64,000 bases of DNA. Origin: Janthinobacterium sp. TB1-E2 (lineage in GTDB: Bacteria; Pseudomonadota; Gammaproteobacteria; Burkholderiales; Burkholderiaceae_D). Location: NCBI RefSeq assembly GCF_036885605.1, contig NZ_CP142523.1:2604001-2668000 (forward strand). Reading direction: 5' to 3'. The notes under the pieces were generated by a model. The model saw only the letters and a program-made list of their open reading frames with translations, ran no database searches and was not told the origin of the DNA. Made by a program: the position numbers and the translations under genes. Positions 26,651 through 35,370 of the stretch are shown one piece after another (the first letter of the stretch is position 1; the number at the start of each line of letters is the position of its first letter).

Positions 26651-27817
26651 TTACCAGGGCAGGGCTGGATAGGCCAGCTTGCCCGTCGCGTGTTCCTTCG
26701 GCCAGACGATGACCACTTTCTTGTCCTGGTGCTGCGCCATGCGGTGCACGAAGTTCTGGTTGTCGCCATTGGCGGCAAACTGCACGCGGCCGATCAGGGT
26801 TTCGCGGTCCGTCTTGCGCATTTCCTCGGCCACGCCGCCTTTCTTGATGGTGCCCTTGTCGGCCGCGCGCGCGATCGCCTCGAACAGCAGCATCGATTGC
26901 ACATAGCCGAACTGGCCCAGGTAGTCCGGCTCCTTCTTGTACAACTGCTTGTAGGCGTCGCTGAAGGCCTTGCCGTCGGCTGTCTTGAATTCCGTGGGGA
27001 AGGGCAGCAGTGCCGTGCCGAACACGTTCGGCATCAGGTCGGGGAAGTCGGCCGCCATCTTCGGCGTGGCCAGCGACCACACGCCCACCATGGCCTTGAT
27101 CTTCGGTTTCAGCACGCGCGCGGCGCGGATGATGCCCACGTAATCGTTTTCGTAGCCGACCATGGCCACGACTTCCGATTTGTCCTGCAGCTTGATCTTG
27201 TTGATGATGGGCTTGAAGTCGGTAATGGCCGGGTCGAACGAGTGCGTTGTCACTTTCACGCCCTTGGCGGCCAGGGCTTTTTCCACGTCTTTCGCCAGGC
27301 CCGTGGTGGCGTCCTTGGTCGAATACACGATGGAGACGGACTTGGCGCCCACGTCCTGCAGCAATCCCAGCATGGCTTTTTCGTAGCCGGCCGTGTTATT
27401 GATGCGGAAAAAATTCTTGCGCCCGCTGGTCACCAGGCTGTCGTCCACGCCGCCCGAAGTGATGTAGACGAGGCCCAGTTTATTCGCCGTGTCCGAGGCG
27501 GGCGAGATATTGTTCGAGCCATAGCCGCCCGTGATCGCCACCACGCCCTGGCTGGCCAGCTTTTCCACGGCGGCGATGGCCTTGGCGGGGGCCGATTCGT
27601 CGTCGACGGTGATGATCTTGATCGTGTGCTTGCCGTTGGTCTTGTTGAATACCTCGGCCGCGACCATGATCCCTTCCTGCATGCCGGCGCCGACGCGCGC
27701 CAGGTTGCCCGTCAACGGGATTTCCGCGCCGACCAGGAATTCGTCGGCGCTGGCGTTTGCCATCCAGGCGCTGGCAACCAGCGCTGCCATGGCGATGCGT
27801 GTGTAGGTGCGTTTCAT
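26651..27817 (-). CDS. livK: Periplasmic substrate-binding protein of branched-chain-type ABC transporter
   Basis: The 388-residue protein has a cleavable signal peptide (about 1-24, cut near ASADE). A type I periplasmic-binding fold follows, starting with FLVGAEIPLTGNLARVGAGM and DDESAPAKAIAAVEKLA. The LivK family binds Leu/Ile/Val, but many members bind aromatic or short organic acids. Linkage with a CoA ligase and an acyl-CoA dehydrogenase points here to a carboxylic acid that is then activated in the cytosol. It lies between the ligase (60 bases) and livH. Confidence 0.88.
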   Translation of the reverse strand: MKRTYTRIAMAALVASAWMANASADEFLVGAEIPLTGNLARVGAGMQEGIMVAAEVFNKTNGKHTIKIITVDDESAPAKAIAAVEKLASQGVVAITGGYGSNNISPASDTANKLGLVYITSGGVDDSLVTSGRKNFFRINNTAGYEKAMLGLLQDVGAKSVSIVYSTKDATTGLAKDVEKALAAKGVKVTTHSFDPAITDFKPIINKIKLQDKSEVVAMVGYENDYVGIIRAARVLKPKIKAMVGVWSLATPKMAADFPDLMPNVFGTALLPFPTEFKTADGKAFSDAYKQLYKKEPDYLGQFGYVQSMLLFEAIARAADKGTIKKGGVAEEMRKTDRETLIGRVQFAANGDNQNFVHRMAQHQDKKVVIVWPKEHATGKLAYPALPW

Positions 27818-27877
27818 CGTGTCTCCTCCGGTGATGTGGCTTGGTTTTATTGTCGGGTCTGGTACAGCAGGGTTAAT

Positions 27878-29416
27878 TCACAGGGTATTCTGCGCCATTT
27901 GCCGCAGTTGCCCCTTCAAAATCTTGCCCGTGGCGGCGGCCGGCAGCGCTTCCATGACGATGATGGCGGACGGGCATTTGTACGGCGACAGGGTCTGCGC
28001 CAGCCAGGCCTGCAATTGTGCCACGCTGGCGGGCTGGCGCGGGTCGAGTTCCACATAGGCGATGACGTCCTCGTTGCCATCGGCGAGGGTGCGTCCCACC
28101 ACGGCCGACTGCACCACGGACGGGTGGGCGTTCAGGGCCGTTTCCACTTCCAGCGGATACACATTGAAGCCGGAGCGGATGATCAATTCCTTGGTGCGTC
28201 CCACGATGAACAGCGCGCCGTCGGGATCCTGGCGCGCCATGTCGCCCGTGTTCAGCCAACCGCCGTCGCGCATGGCGGCCGCCGTCATGGCCGGCTCGCG
28301 GTAATAGCCGGCCATGATGTTCGGCCCGCGTATCCACAGCTCTCCCGGCTCGCCCGGCGCCACATCCAGGCCGGCCACGTCCACCACGCGCACTTCCACG
28401 CCGGGGATCGGCATGCCGACGGAATCGTCGCGGCGTGGCGTTTCCAGGCGCGTCTGGCTGATGGTGGGCGCGCTTTCCGTCATGCCGTAGCCATTGTGCA
28501 GCGCGGTGCCCAGCAGCTTTTCCACCTCGTGCTTGAGCGATGGCGCCAGCGGCGAGCCGCCCGCATACGCAAAGCGCAGCCGCGTCGGCAGCGGCGTATC
28601 GGCCCCGCCCAGGGTTTGCAGCAGTTTGGCGTACATGGCGGGCACGCCCTGCACGATGGTCAATTCATCGTCTTTCAATGCGGCCAGCAAACCATCGACG
28701 GAAAAGCGCGGCACCAGATATAAGGCGGCGCCCGCATACAGCGTGCCCAGTGCCACCGAGGCCAGGCCGTACACGTGCGAAATCGGCAGCACGCCGTAGG
28801 CGCGGTCCGTGCGCGTCAAGCCGCGCAAGTTGCTGGAGACGGCGGCGATGAACAGCAGGTTGCGGTGCGTGAGCATCACGCCTTTCGACTGCCCTGTCGT
28901 GCCCGTCGTGTAGATCAGCGCGGCCACCTGTTCGTTGCCGGGAACCGTGTCTTCCGCGATGGCCGTCTCGTTCAAACCGCCCGCCAGCAGCTCGCCCATG
29001 CCATCGACGGTGACGGGGCTGGCCCCGCGCCGCGCCGCATGAGCGGCCGCTTCCGGCGAGGCGCCGGCCAGGAACAGCACGCGCCGTGAGGAACTGTGCG
29101 TAGCGATGGTATCGATCTCGCGTGCCGACAGGCGGGCATTGACGTTGACGATCCACGCGTCGATGCTGGCGGCCGCGAAGATCAGCGCCACCTGCAGCGC
29201 GCCATTTTCGCCCACCACCATCAGGCGGTCGCCGGCGCGCACATCCAGCTGGCGCAGCAGCAGCGCCGCATGTTCCACACAGTGCTGCAGCTGCGCGTAA
29301 GTCCAGTGGCGGCCACCTTCATGCAGCGCCGGCGCATCGGGCGCACGCGCCGCCCAGTAGGCGGGGATGGCCGACAGGCGCGCCGGCAGGCCGGCCAGCA
29401 GGGAAGGAATGTCCAT
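27878..29416 (-). CDS. AMP-forming acyl/aryl-CoA ligase
   Basis: The 512-residue enzyme belongs to the ANL superfamily. It has the ATP loop IYTTGTTGQSKGVML, the substrate core NGYGMTESAPTIS, the hinge WLNTGDMARQDPDGALFIVGR and the conserved lysine near the end (PAAATGKILKGQLRQ). It should activate an organic acid to its CoA thioester via an acyl-AMP. The ATG at 29416 has AAGGAGG six bases upstream; a GTG at 29431 is less likely. It lies 11 bases after the dehydrogenase gene. Acid specificity is unknown. Confidence 0.88.
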   Translation of the reverse strand: MDIPSLLAGLPARLSAIPAYWAARAPDAPALHEGGRHWTYAQLQHCVEHAALLLRQLDVRAGDRLMVVGENGALQVALIFAAASIDAWIVNVNARLSAREIDTIATHSSSRRVLFLAGASPEAAAHAARRGASPVTVDGMGELLAGGLNETAIAEDTVPGNEQVAALIYTTGTTGQSKGVMLTHRNLLFIAAVSSNLRGLTRTDRAYGVLPISHVYGLASVALGTLYAGAALYLVPRFSVDGLLAALKDDELTIVQGVPAMYAKLLQTLGGADTPLPTRLRFAYAGGSPLAPSLKHEVEKLLGTALHNGYGMTESAPTISQTRLETPRRDDSVGMPIPGVEVRVVDVAGLDVAPGEPGELWIRGPNIMAGYYREPAMTAAAMRDGGWLNTGDMARQDPDGALFIVGRTKELIIRSGFNVYPLEVETALNAHPSVVQSAVVGRTLADGNEDVIAYVELDPRQPASVAQLQAWLAQTLSPYKCPSAIIVMEALPAAATGKILKGQLRQMAQNTL

Positions 29417-29427
29417 CGCGGCCTCCT

Positions 29428-30582
29428 TCACTTTTGCGCTGCCTTGATCATGTTGCGGGCGATGACGATCTGCTGGATCTGCGTCGTGCCTTCGTAAATG
29501 CGGAACAGGCGCACGTCGCGGTAGAAGCGTTCGGCCGCATATTCACTGATGTAGCCGGCGCCGCCGTGGATCTGCACGGAGCGGTCGGCCACGCGGCCGC
29601 ACATTTCGGAGGCGAACAGCTTGCAGCACGACGCCTCCGTCGAGATGTCTTCCTTGTTGTCGCGCCGGCGCGCCGCGTCGAGCACCATGCTGCGCGCCGC
29701 ATAAATCTCGGCCTTGCTGTCGGCCAGCATGGCCTGGATCAGTTGGAATTCCGCGATGGGCTGGCCGAACTGCTGGCGCTCCATGGCGTAGGCGAGGGCG
29801 TCGGTCAGCATGCGTTCGGCCGCGCCCACGCAGACGGCGGCGATGTGCAGGCGCCCTTTGTCGAGCACCTTCATGGCTGTTTTAAAACCCACGCCTTCCT
29901 TGCCGCCGATGATATTCGCGGCCGGGACACGGCAATTTTCAAAGATCACGTCGCAGGTATGCGCGCCTTGCTGGCCCATTTTTTTATCGACTTTTCCCAG
30001 CGAGAGGCCTGGCGTATCCTTTTCCACGATGAAGGCGGAAATGGCCGAGGCGCCGCGCTTGACGGGGTCCGTGCGCGCCATCACCGTGAAGATGCTCGCT
30101 TCCGGTGCGTTGGTGATATAGCGCTTGCTGCCGTTGAGGATATAAAAGTCGCCATCGCGCACGGCCGTCGTGCGCAGCGAGGCCGCATCGGAACCGGAAC
30201 CCGCTTCCGTCAGGGCGAACGAGCCGATGATCTCGCCCGCCGCCAGCTTGGGCAGGTAGTATTGTTTTTGCGCTTCCGTGCCGTCGATGACGATGCCTTG
30301 CGAGCCGATGCCGTTGTTGGTGCCGATCAGCGAACGGAAGGCGGGCGAGGTACGGGCGATCTCGAAAGCGACGCGCACTTCTTCTTCCATGCTCAGTTCC
30401 AGGCCGCCGTACGCTTCCGGAATCGACAGGCCGAACAGGCCCAGTTCGCGCATCTGCGCCACGATGGCGGGCGGGATCGTATCCGTTTCAGCCACCAGCG
30501 CCTCGTTCGGCACCAGCACTTCGCGCACGAAACGGGCGATGCTGTCGAGCAGGATGTTCAGGGTTTCTTCGTCGCGTATCAT
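29428..30582 (-). CDS. Acyl-CoA dehydrogenase
   Basis: The 384-residue flavoprotein has the FAD-contact block SFALTEAGSGSDAASLRTTA, YILNGSKRYITNAPEA, and the C-terminal QIHGGAGYISEYAAERFYRD followed by RIYEGTTQIQQ. The glutamate in YEGT is the usual catalytic base. It introduces an alpha-beta double bond into an acyl-CoA, donating electrons to ETF. In this operon it presumably acts on the product of the CoA ligase encoded next. Confidence 0.92.
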   Translation of the reverse strand: MIRDEETLNILLDSIARFVREVLVPNEALVAETDTIPPAIVAQMRELGLFGLSIPEAYGGLELSMEEEVRVAFEIARTSPAFRSLIGTNNGIGSQGIVIDGTEAQKQYYLPKLAAGEIIGSFALTEAGSGSDAASLRTTAVRDGDFYILNGSKRYITNAPEASIFTVMARTDPVKRGASAISAFIVEKDTPGLSLGKVDKKMGQQGAHTCDVIFENCRVPAANIIGGKEGVGFKTAMKVLDKGRLHIAAVCVGAAERMLTDALAYAMERQQFGQPIAEFQLIQAMLADSKAEIYAARSMVLDAARRRDNKEDISTEASCCKLFASEMCGRVADRSVQIHGGAGYISEYAAERFYRDVRLFRIYEGTTQIQQIVIARNMIKAAQK

Positions 30583-30633
30583 CGGTTTCCTCGGCGCTTT
30601 GATTTGATCTGTCGTTGAGAGGGGGCGCGCAGT

Positions 30634-31470
30634 CTAACCGCGGCCCAGGTTTTTTTCCACTGTCTTGACGAGGGCCACCAGGCGCGGTCCCAGGTCCGAT
30701 TCGAGCTTTTCGCGCGACAGCAAAAAGGCGGGGCCGCCGCAATTGAAGGCCATCACCTGTTCGCCGTCGGCGCCCAGCATGGGTACGCCCACGGCATGCA
30801 CGTCGTTCTGCCACTCGCCGGCCGAGATGCAAAAGCCCCGGTCCTGGTAATCCTTGAAGCCTTGTTCGATGCCGGCCTTGATACGGGGCCAGCGTTCCGT
30901 CTCGTGCACCCTGGCGTGGTCCATCAGGTAGTCGCGCTCGGCCTGCGGCAGGATGCACAGCAGGGCCTTGCCCATGGCCGTCGTCATCAGGGGAATGCGC
31001 GAGCCGACATCGAGGCGCAAGGTGACGTTGGCGCTGCTGCGGCACGTCTCCACGTAGACCATGCTGAGACGGTCGCGCGTGCCCAGCGAGACTGACGCTT
31101 GCGCGTGTTCCGCCAGTTCCTCCATCAGCGGGCGCGCCATCTTGCGCACGTCCAGGTTCGACAGCATGCGGTAGCCGAGGGCCAGCACGCCGGCGCCCAG
31201 CTGGTACTTGCCCAGGCTGTCCGAGTAGTTCAGGTAACCGAGTTTGGTGAGCGTGTAGGTCAGGCGCGAAATGGTCGGTTTCGGGATGCCCGTGCGCTTG
31301 GCCATGTCCGCGTTCGACAGATAGACTTCGCCGGGACGAAAGCAACGGAGCACTTCCAGTCCACGCGCCAGCGCGTTGACGAACTGGCGGTCCTTGCCTT
31401 CCTCGTCATCGCCGAAGACGATGAGTTCCGGATCTGCTGCGGTCTGAATATTGGTCATATTTGCATTCAT
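30634..31470 (-). CDS. IclR family transcriptional regulator of the downstream operon
   Basis: The 278-residue protein has a winged helix at about 30-90 (ALARGLEVLRCFRPGEVYLS, TGIPKPTISRLTYTLTKLGYL) and an effector-binding C-terminal domain (SVSLGTRDRLSMVYVET, GFCISAGEWQNDVHAVGVPM). It is the first gene of an eight-gene minus-strand run ending with livF. IclR proteins in such settings sense the pathway acid or its CoA ester and regulate uptake and activation genes. A TTCGC-ACA-GCGAA palindrome lies about 70-80 bases upstream. Confidence 0.88.
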   Translation of the reverse strand: MNANMTNIQTAADPELIVFGDDEEGKDRQFVNALARGLEVLRCFRPGEVYLSNADMAKRTGIPKPTISRLTYTLTKLGYLNYSDSLGKYQLGAGVLALGYRMLSNLDVRKMARPLMEELAEHAQASVSLGTRDRLSMVYVETCRSSANVTLRLDVGSRIPLMTTAMGKALLCILPQAERDYLMDHARVHETERWPRIKAGIEQGFKDYQDRGFCISAGEWQNDVHAVGVPMLGADGEQVMAFNCGGPAFLLSREKLESDLGPRLVALVKTVEKNLGRG

Positions 31471-31538
31471 TTTCAGGCTCCCTGGAAACCAGTTTGCCTA
31501 GCCAAATTGTGCATGTCAACCGTTTTGTGAAACATTCG

Positions 31539-31551
31539 TTCGCACAGCGAA
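31539..31551. promoter_or_regulatory. Candidate IclR-type operator palindrome
   Basis: TTCGC-ACA-GCGAA is a perfect 13-bp palindrome upstream of the iclR-like gene, in the gap before the esterase gene. IclR-family operators often contain TTCG/CGAA half-sites, so autoregulation is plausible. It has not been tested, and no second copy is seen before livK or the dehydrogenase gene. Confidence 0.45.
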
Positions 31552-31669
31552 ATGGTGCGGTGCATGAACGGTGCGGGAGAAATGTCTGAAAAATTGACGT
31601 ACGCAAGCGTTTCGGCGCTTGTCGCCTGAGCATCGCCAAACTAGACGGTATACGTCGGAAGGGAACACC

Positions 31670-31742
31670 ATGGCTATTGGAGACGCCGTGATGCCGGCCC
31701 AGCAGGCCGCCGCCGTGGAGCCATTCCCGGCGGCGGATTTTT
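31670..31742 (+). terminator. Short ATG leader with hairpin and T-run, divergent from iclR
   Basis: A GGAAGGGA ribosome site lies five bases before an ATG at 31670. About 37 bases on, arms CCGCCGCC (31707-31714) and GGCGGCGG (31729-31736) form a GC-rich hairpin followed by ATTTTT. On the plus strand this looks like an intrinsic terminator, yet no long gene precedes it. The T-run lies just before the esterase gene's stop codon, so the same hairpin could also end that minus-strand transcript weakly. Confidence 0.4.
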
Positions 31743-31743
31743 C

Positions 31744-32673
31744 TTACACTCCCAGCGCTGTTCGCATCGCCTGGCCAGCCACGTCGAACAATCCCCGCGC
31801 CGCTGGCGTCAATCCCGGCATGTGCATAGCCGCATGGATCATGCCGTCGAGCTGCGCGCATTCGGCCGCCACGCCATCGTCGCGCAGCCGCCGCGCATAC
31901 GCCACGCCTTCGTCATGCAGCGGGTCGTACTCGCACACGAGCACGGTTGCCGGCGGCAAGTCCTTGAGCGAAGCTGCCCGCAGCGGCGCCGCATAAGGCT
32001 GCATGCCATCGGCCGGTTCGTTCAGGTAGGCTGACCAGCAAAAACGCATGGCTTCCCGTGTCAGCGAAAAGCCTTCCGCATGGCGCTGATACGAAGCTGT
32101 GTCGAAGGCGAAATCGAGGGCCGGGTATAGCAGCAACTGGTGCGCCAGCGCGGGCCCGGCCTGGTCGCGCGCCATCAGGGCGGCGGCCGCCGCCAGGTTG
32201 CCGCCCGCGCTGTCGCCGCCCACGGCGAGGCGCTTCACGTCGACACCCAGCGCCGCCGCATGCTCGGCGACCCAGCACACTGCCCGGTAAAAATCGTCGA
32301 GCGGCACGGGAAACTTGTGCTCGGGCGCCAGCCGGTAGTCGACGGAAAAAATCACGCAGCCGGTGGCGTTGGCCAGCGCGCGGCACGGGTTGTCGTACAG
32401 GTCCAGCGAGCACAGACACCATCCTCCCCCATGCGCAAAGACGATGGCCGGCAAGGGCTGGCCCGTGTCCGCACCGGCCGGCACATAGGCGCGCACGGTG
32501 AGCGCAGGCTCGCCGGGCAGCACGTAATCCTTGATGGCCGTGACGTCTTCCAATGGCCCGTGCAGCTGGCGCAGTCCCGTTTCCGTGGCCGCCCGCAGCG
32601 CTGCCAGCGAGGCGGGCGGCGGCGCATCCTTTGTTTCCTCCAGCCAGGCGGCGATCAGCGGATCGAGGCTCAC
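31744..32673 (-). CDS. HSL-family alpha/beta hydrolase (acetyl esterase-like)
   Basis: The 309-residue esterase has the HSL oxyanion motif HGGGW and the nucleophile elbow GGDSAGGN. The acid/histidine region is ATVLVCEYDPLHDEGVAYA, followed by QLDGMIHAAMHM. It hydrolyses short acyl esters. The start is GTG at 32673, overlapping the upstream hydrolase stop (GTGA), with GGAGAG before it. It is the last gene of the isomerase-hydrolase-esterase unit. Confidence 0.9.
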   Translation of the reverse strand: MSLDPLIAAWLEETKDAPPPASLAALRAATETGLRQLHGPLEDVTAIKDYVLPGEPALTVRAYVPAGADTGQPLPAIVFAHGGGWCLCSLDLYDNPCRALANATGCVIFSVDYRLAPEHKFPVPLDDFYRAVCWVAEHAAALGVDVKRLAVGGDSAGGNLAAAAALMARDQAGPALAHQLLLYPALDFAFDTASYQRHAEGFSLTREAMRFCWSAYLNEPADGMQPYAAPLRAASLKDLPPATVLVCEYDPLHDEGVAYARRLRDDGVAAECAQLDGMIHAAMHMPGLTPAARGLFDVAGQAMRTALGV

Positions 32674-33530
32674 GCCAGCTCTCCGGCCAGGAAGGGCAGC
32701 AGGTGGGCGATGAATGCTTCCGGCTGTTCTTCCATGATGAAGTGGCCGCATTCGGCGACGATGGCGCCTTGCAGATTGTCCGCCTTGCCCTGCATGGTCA
32801 GCAGGGGCGCGTCGTTGGTCGCATGGTCGGCGCCGATGGCCAGCACGGGCATGGCCAGGCTGCGCTTGGCCCGCTCGAGGTTTTGCTTGATGGTTTCGGG
32901 TATGGCGCGGTAGTAGGCGAAACCGGCGCGCAGGGCGCCCGGCGTGGCGTAGGCATCCGCATACACGTCGACGGCCACCTTGTCGCGGCGGTACGACCAG
33001 CGGTCGAAAATGAAGCGAATGTACTCGCGCTCCTTGCCCGCCGTGAGCATCTCCGGCAAATCGAGCACCTGGTTGAACATGAAGTGCCACAGGAAGATAT
33101 TGTCGGACGGCGCAACAAAAATCGGCGGCGCGGGCGCCAGGCCGGGAATGACGGCTTCCGTCAGCGCCAGTTTCGTCACGGCTTGCGGGAAGTCGCTGGC
33201 CAGCGCATAGCCGACCCACATGCCGATGTCGTGGCCGACCACGTCGTACTGCGCATGGCCCAGGGCCAGCATGGCGCGGTGCAGGGTGGTCGCCACGGCG
33301 CCCGTGTCATAGCCGCCGGCCGGGCGGTCCGAATGACCGCTCCCCGGCGGATCGATGGCGATGGCCCGGTAGCCGCTGGCGGCCAGCGCCGCCATCACGT
33401 GGCGCCACGCATACCAGGTCTGCGGCCAGCCGGGGATCAGCAGCACGGGTTTGCCGTTGCCGGTACCCGCGATGACGCAATGGAGGCGCTGGCCGTCGAT
33501 GCGGACGTAGTCGTGAATGAAGTCGTTCAT
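32670..33530 (-). CDS. Alpha/beta hydrolase, epoxide hydrolase/dehalogenase-like
   Basis: The 286-residue protein has the oxyanion region IPGWPQTWYAWR and the elbow VVGHDIGMWVGY. There an aspartate takes the place of serine, as in epoxide hydrolases and haloalkane dehalogenases. The C-terminal GHFIMEEQPEAF supplies the histidine. Substrate is unknown; a catabolic hydrolase working with the esterase and the TIM-barrel enzyme is the simplest idea. It starts 13 bases after the isomerase gene and overlaps the esterase by four. Confidence 0.88.
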   Translation of the reverse strand: MNDFIHDYVRIDGQRLHCVIAGTGNGKPVLLIPGWPQTWYAWRHVMAALAASGYRAIAIDPPGSGHSDRPAGGYDTGAVATTLHRAMLALGHAQYDVVGHDIGMWVGYALASDFPQAVTKLALTEAVIPGLAPAPPIFVAPSDNIFLWHFMFNQVLDLPEMLTAGKEREYIRFIFDRWSYRRDKVAVDVYADAYATPGALRAGFAYYRAIPETIKQNLERAKRSLAMPVLAIGADHATNDAPLLTMQGKADNLQGAIVAECGHFIMEEQPEAFIAHLLPFLAGELA

Positions 33531-33543
33531 AAGGTTTCCTTGA

Positions 33544-34605
33544 TTAGTTGTGCCGGATGCCCAGCAATTGATGGATCTGTTGCGCGCTGACGGGGGCGCC
33601 GGCGAAGTCGTCGAAGATCTTGTCGGTCACAGGAATGATGTGGGCGTTGATGAAGGCCACGCCTTCGCGCGCGCCCACCTCCTGGTCCTTCAGGCAGCAC
33701 TCCCATTCCAGCGTGGCCCAGCCCGCGTAGTCGTTTTGCGCCATCTTCGAGAAGATCGCCTTGAAGTCGACCTGGCCGTCGCCGAGCGAGCGGAAACGCC
33801 CGGCGCGGTTTTCCCACGACTGGTAGCCGCCGTAGATGCCTTGCCGACCTGTCGGATTGAACTCCGCATCCTTCACATGGAACATGCGGATGTGATCCTT
33901 GTAGATGTCGATGAATTCCAGGTAGTTCAGCTGCTGCAGCACGAAGTGGCTGGGGTCGAACAGCATCTTGCAGCGCGGGTGGCGTCCCACGCGCTCGTAG
34001 AACATCTCGAAGCTGATGCCGTCATGCAGGTCTTCGCTCGGGTGGATTTCGTAGCACAGGTTGACGCCCTGTTCCTCGCACACGTCGAGGATGGGCAGCC
34101 AGCGGCGCGCCAGTTCGTCGAAGGCCGTTTCGATCAGGCCGGGCGGGCGCTGCGGGAACGGGAACAGGTAGGGCCAGGCGAAGGAACCGGAAAACGTGCC
34201 CATGTCCTTGAGGCCCAGGCGTTTCGACGCCATGGCCGCCAGCTTGACTTGCTCGATGGCCCACGCCGTGCGCGCTTCTGGCTGGCCATGCAGGTGTGCC
34301 GGCGCGAAGCTGTCGCACAGCGCGTCATAGGCCGGATGCACGGCCACCAGCTGGCCGAAGATGTGCGTCGTCAGTTCGCTGATGACGAGGCCATGGCCGG
34401 CCAGCATGGCGACCAGATCGTCGCAGTATTGCTGGCTGTGTGCGGCCTGCGCCACGTCGAACAGGCGCGCATCCCAGGCAGGAATCTGCAGGGCCTTGAA
34501 GCCCATGCCGGCCGCCCACTCGGCGATGGCGGGCAGGGTGTTGAAGGGCGCCGTGTCGGCGGCGAATTGGGCCAGGTGCAGGCTCGGTCCTTGAATGGTT
34601 TTCAT
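33544..34605 (-). CDS. Sugar phosphate isomerase/epimerase-like TIM-barrel protein
   Basis: The 353-residue protein has the AP-endonuclease-2/xylose isomerase-like fold. Likely metal ligands are in LCYEIHPSED, MLFDPSHFVLQ and FHVKDAEFNP, with a last glutamate in ATLEWECC. Such enzymes isomerise or epimerise sugars and inositol derivatives. It is the first gene of a three-gene unit whose start codon lies next to a 30-bp palindrome, and it is divergent from a TetR gene. GGAG precedes the ATG. Confidence 0.88.
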   Translation of the reverse strand: MKTIQGPSLHLAQFAADTAPFNTLPAIAEWAAGMGFKALQIPAWDARLFDVAQAAHSQQYCDDLVAMLAGHGLVISELTTHIFGQLVAVHPAYDALCDSFAPAHLHGQPEARTAWAIEQVKLAAMASKRLGLKDMGTFSGSFAWPYLFPFPQRPPGLIETAFDELARRWLPILDVCEEQGVNLCYEIHPSEDLHDGISFEMFYERVGRHPRCKMLFDPSHFVLQQLNYLEFIDIYKDHIRMFHVKDAEFNPTGRQGIYGGYQSWENRAGRFRSLGDGQVDFKAIFSKMAQNDYAGWATLEWECCLKDQEVGAREGVAFINAHIIPVTDKIFDDFAGAPVSAQQIHQLLGIRHN

Positions 34606-34612
34606 ATCGGCT

Positions 34613-34642
34613 CCTATTGTTTGTCGATCGACAAAGAATAGG
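34613..34642. promoter_or_regulatory. 30-bp near-perfect palindrome, candidate operator
   Basis: The core TTTGTCGATCGACAAA is a perfect 16-bp palindrome. Outer arms CCTATT and AATAGG extend the symmetry, with one mismatch on each side. It abuts the ribosome site of the isomerase gene and lies about 100 bases before the divergent TetR start. A dimeric repressor, most simply the TetR protein next door, would block the isomerase operon here. Confidence 0.6.
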
Positions 34643-34745
34643 CGAAATTTTTTCCGCGGTCAAGGCGGTCATGCAAAATAATTGGCGAACGCACCGTCGG
34701 CGCCAGGCGTTATACTGGCCGCCAGTTCGCAAGCAGAGGATAGAA

Positions 34746-35354
34746 ATGGCAGGAAGACCGAGGGAATTCGACCGCGCGCTGGCGCTGGCAAAAGCGCGCG
34801 ACGCGTTCTGGATGCGCGGCTACGAGGGCGTGTCGATGGCCGACCTGGTGGCGGCGCTGGGCATCGCCTCGGCGCGCATCTACGCGGCCTTCGGCTCGAA
34901 GGAGCAGCTGTTCCGCGAAGCCGTGGAACTGTATGAAACGGGTGAGGGCGCGTTTGCCGTGCACGCGCTGGCCGCCAGCCTGAATGTGCGCGACGCGGTG
35001 GCGCGCATGCTGGAAGAAGCCGTGCTGCTGTACACGCGCAGCGGCCAGCCGCAAGGCTGCATGGTGGTCACGGCCGCCACCAACACGAGCGCGGAAAACG
35101 CGGGCATCGCCGACTGGCTGGCGCAGCACCGCCGCGCGCGCACGCAAGCCGTCATCGAGCGCCTGCGCGCGGCGCAATTGGCGGGAGAATTGAAAGGCGA
35201 AGCGGACGTGCAGGCGCTGGGCGACTATTATGCGGCGCTGCTGCATGGCTTGTCGGTGCAGGCGCGCGACGGCATTCCCGCCGAGCGGCTGCTGGCGCTG
35301 ATACGGCCGGCGATGGCGCCTTTGGTGCTGGAAATGAAAAACCAGGCTACCTAA
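34746..35354 (+). CDS. TetR/AcrR family transcriptional regulator
   Basis: The 202-residue protein has an N-terminal helix-turn-helix (GYEGVSMADLVAALGIASARIY then AAFGSKEQLFREAVELYE) and an all-helical ligand domain with MVVTAATNTSAENAGIADWL, a pattern of the AcrR subgroup near TetR_C. AGAGGA precedes the ATG at 34746. It is divergent from the isomerase operon, and the palindrome at 34.6 kb is its probable operator. Ligand unknown. Confidence 0.9.
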   Translation: MAGRPREFDRALALAKARDAFWMRGYEGVSMADLVAALGIASARIYAAFGSKEQLFREAVELYETGEGAFAVHALAASLNVRDAVARMLEEAVLLYTRSGQPQGCMVVTAATNTSAENAGIADWLAQHRRARTQAVIERLRAAQLAGELKGEADVQALGDYYAALLHGLSVQARDGIPAERLLALIRPAMAPLVLEMKNQAT

Positions 35355-35370
35355 TCGATAGCCTTCAGGT

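Noticed and set aside
31744-33219. 491-codon version of the HSL esterase
   Set aside because: Upstream part is antiframe of the epoxide-hydrolase-like gene; GTG at 32673 overlaps that gene's stop and has a ribosome site.
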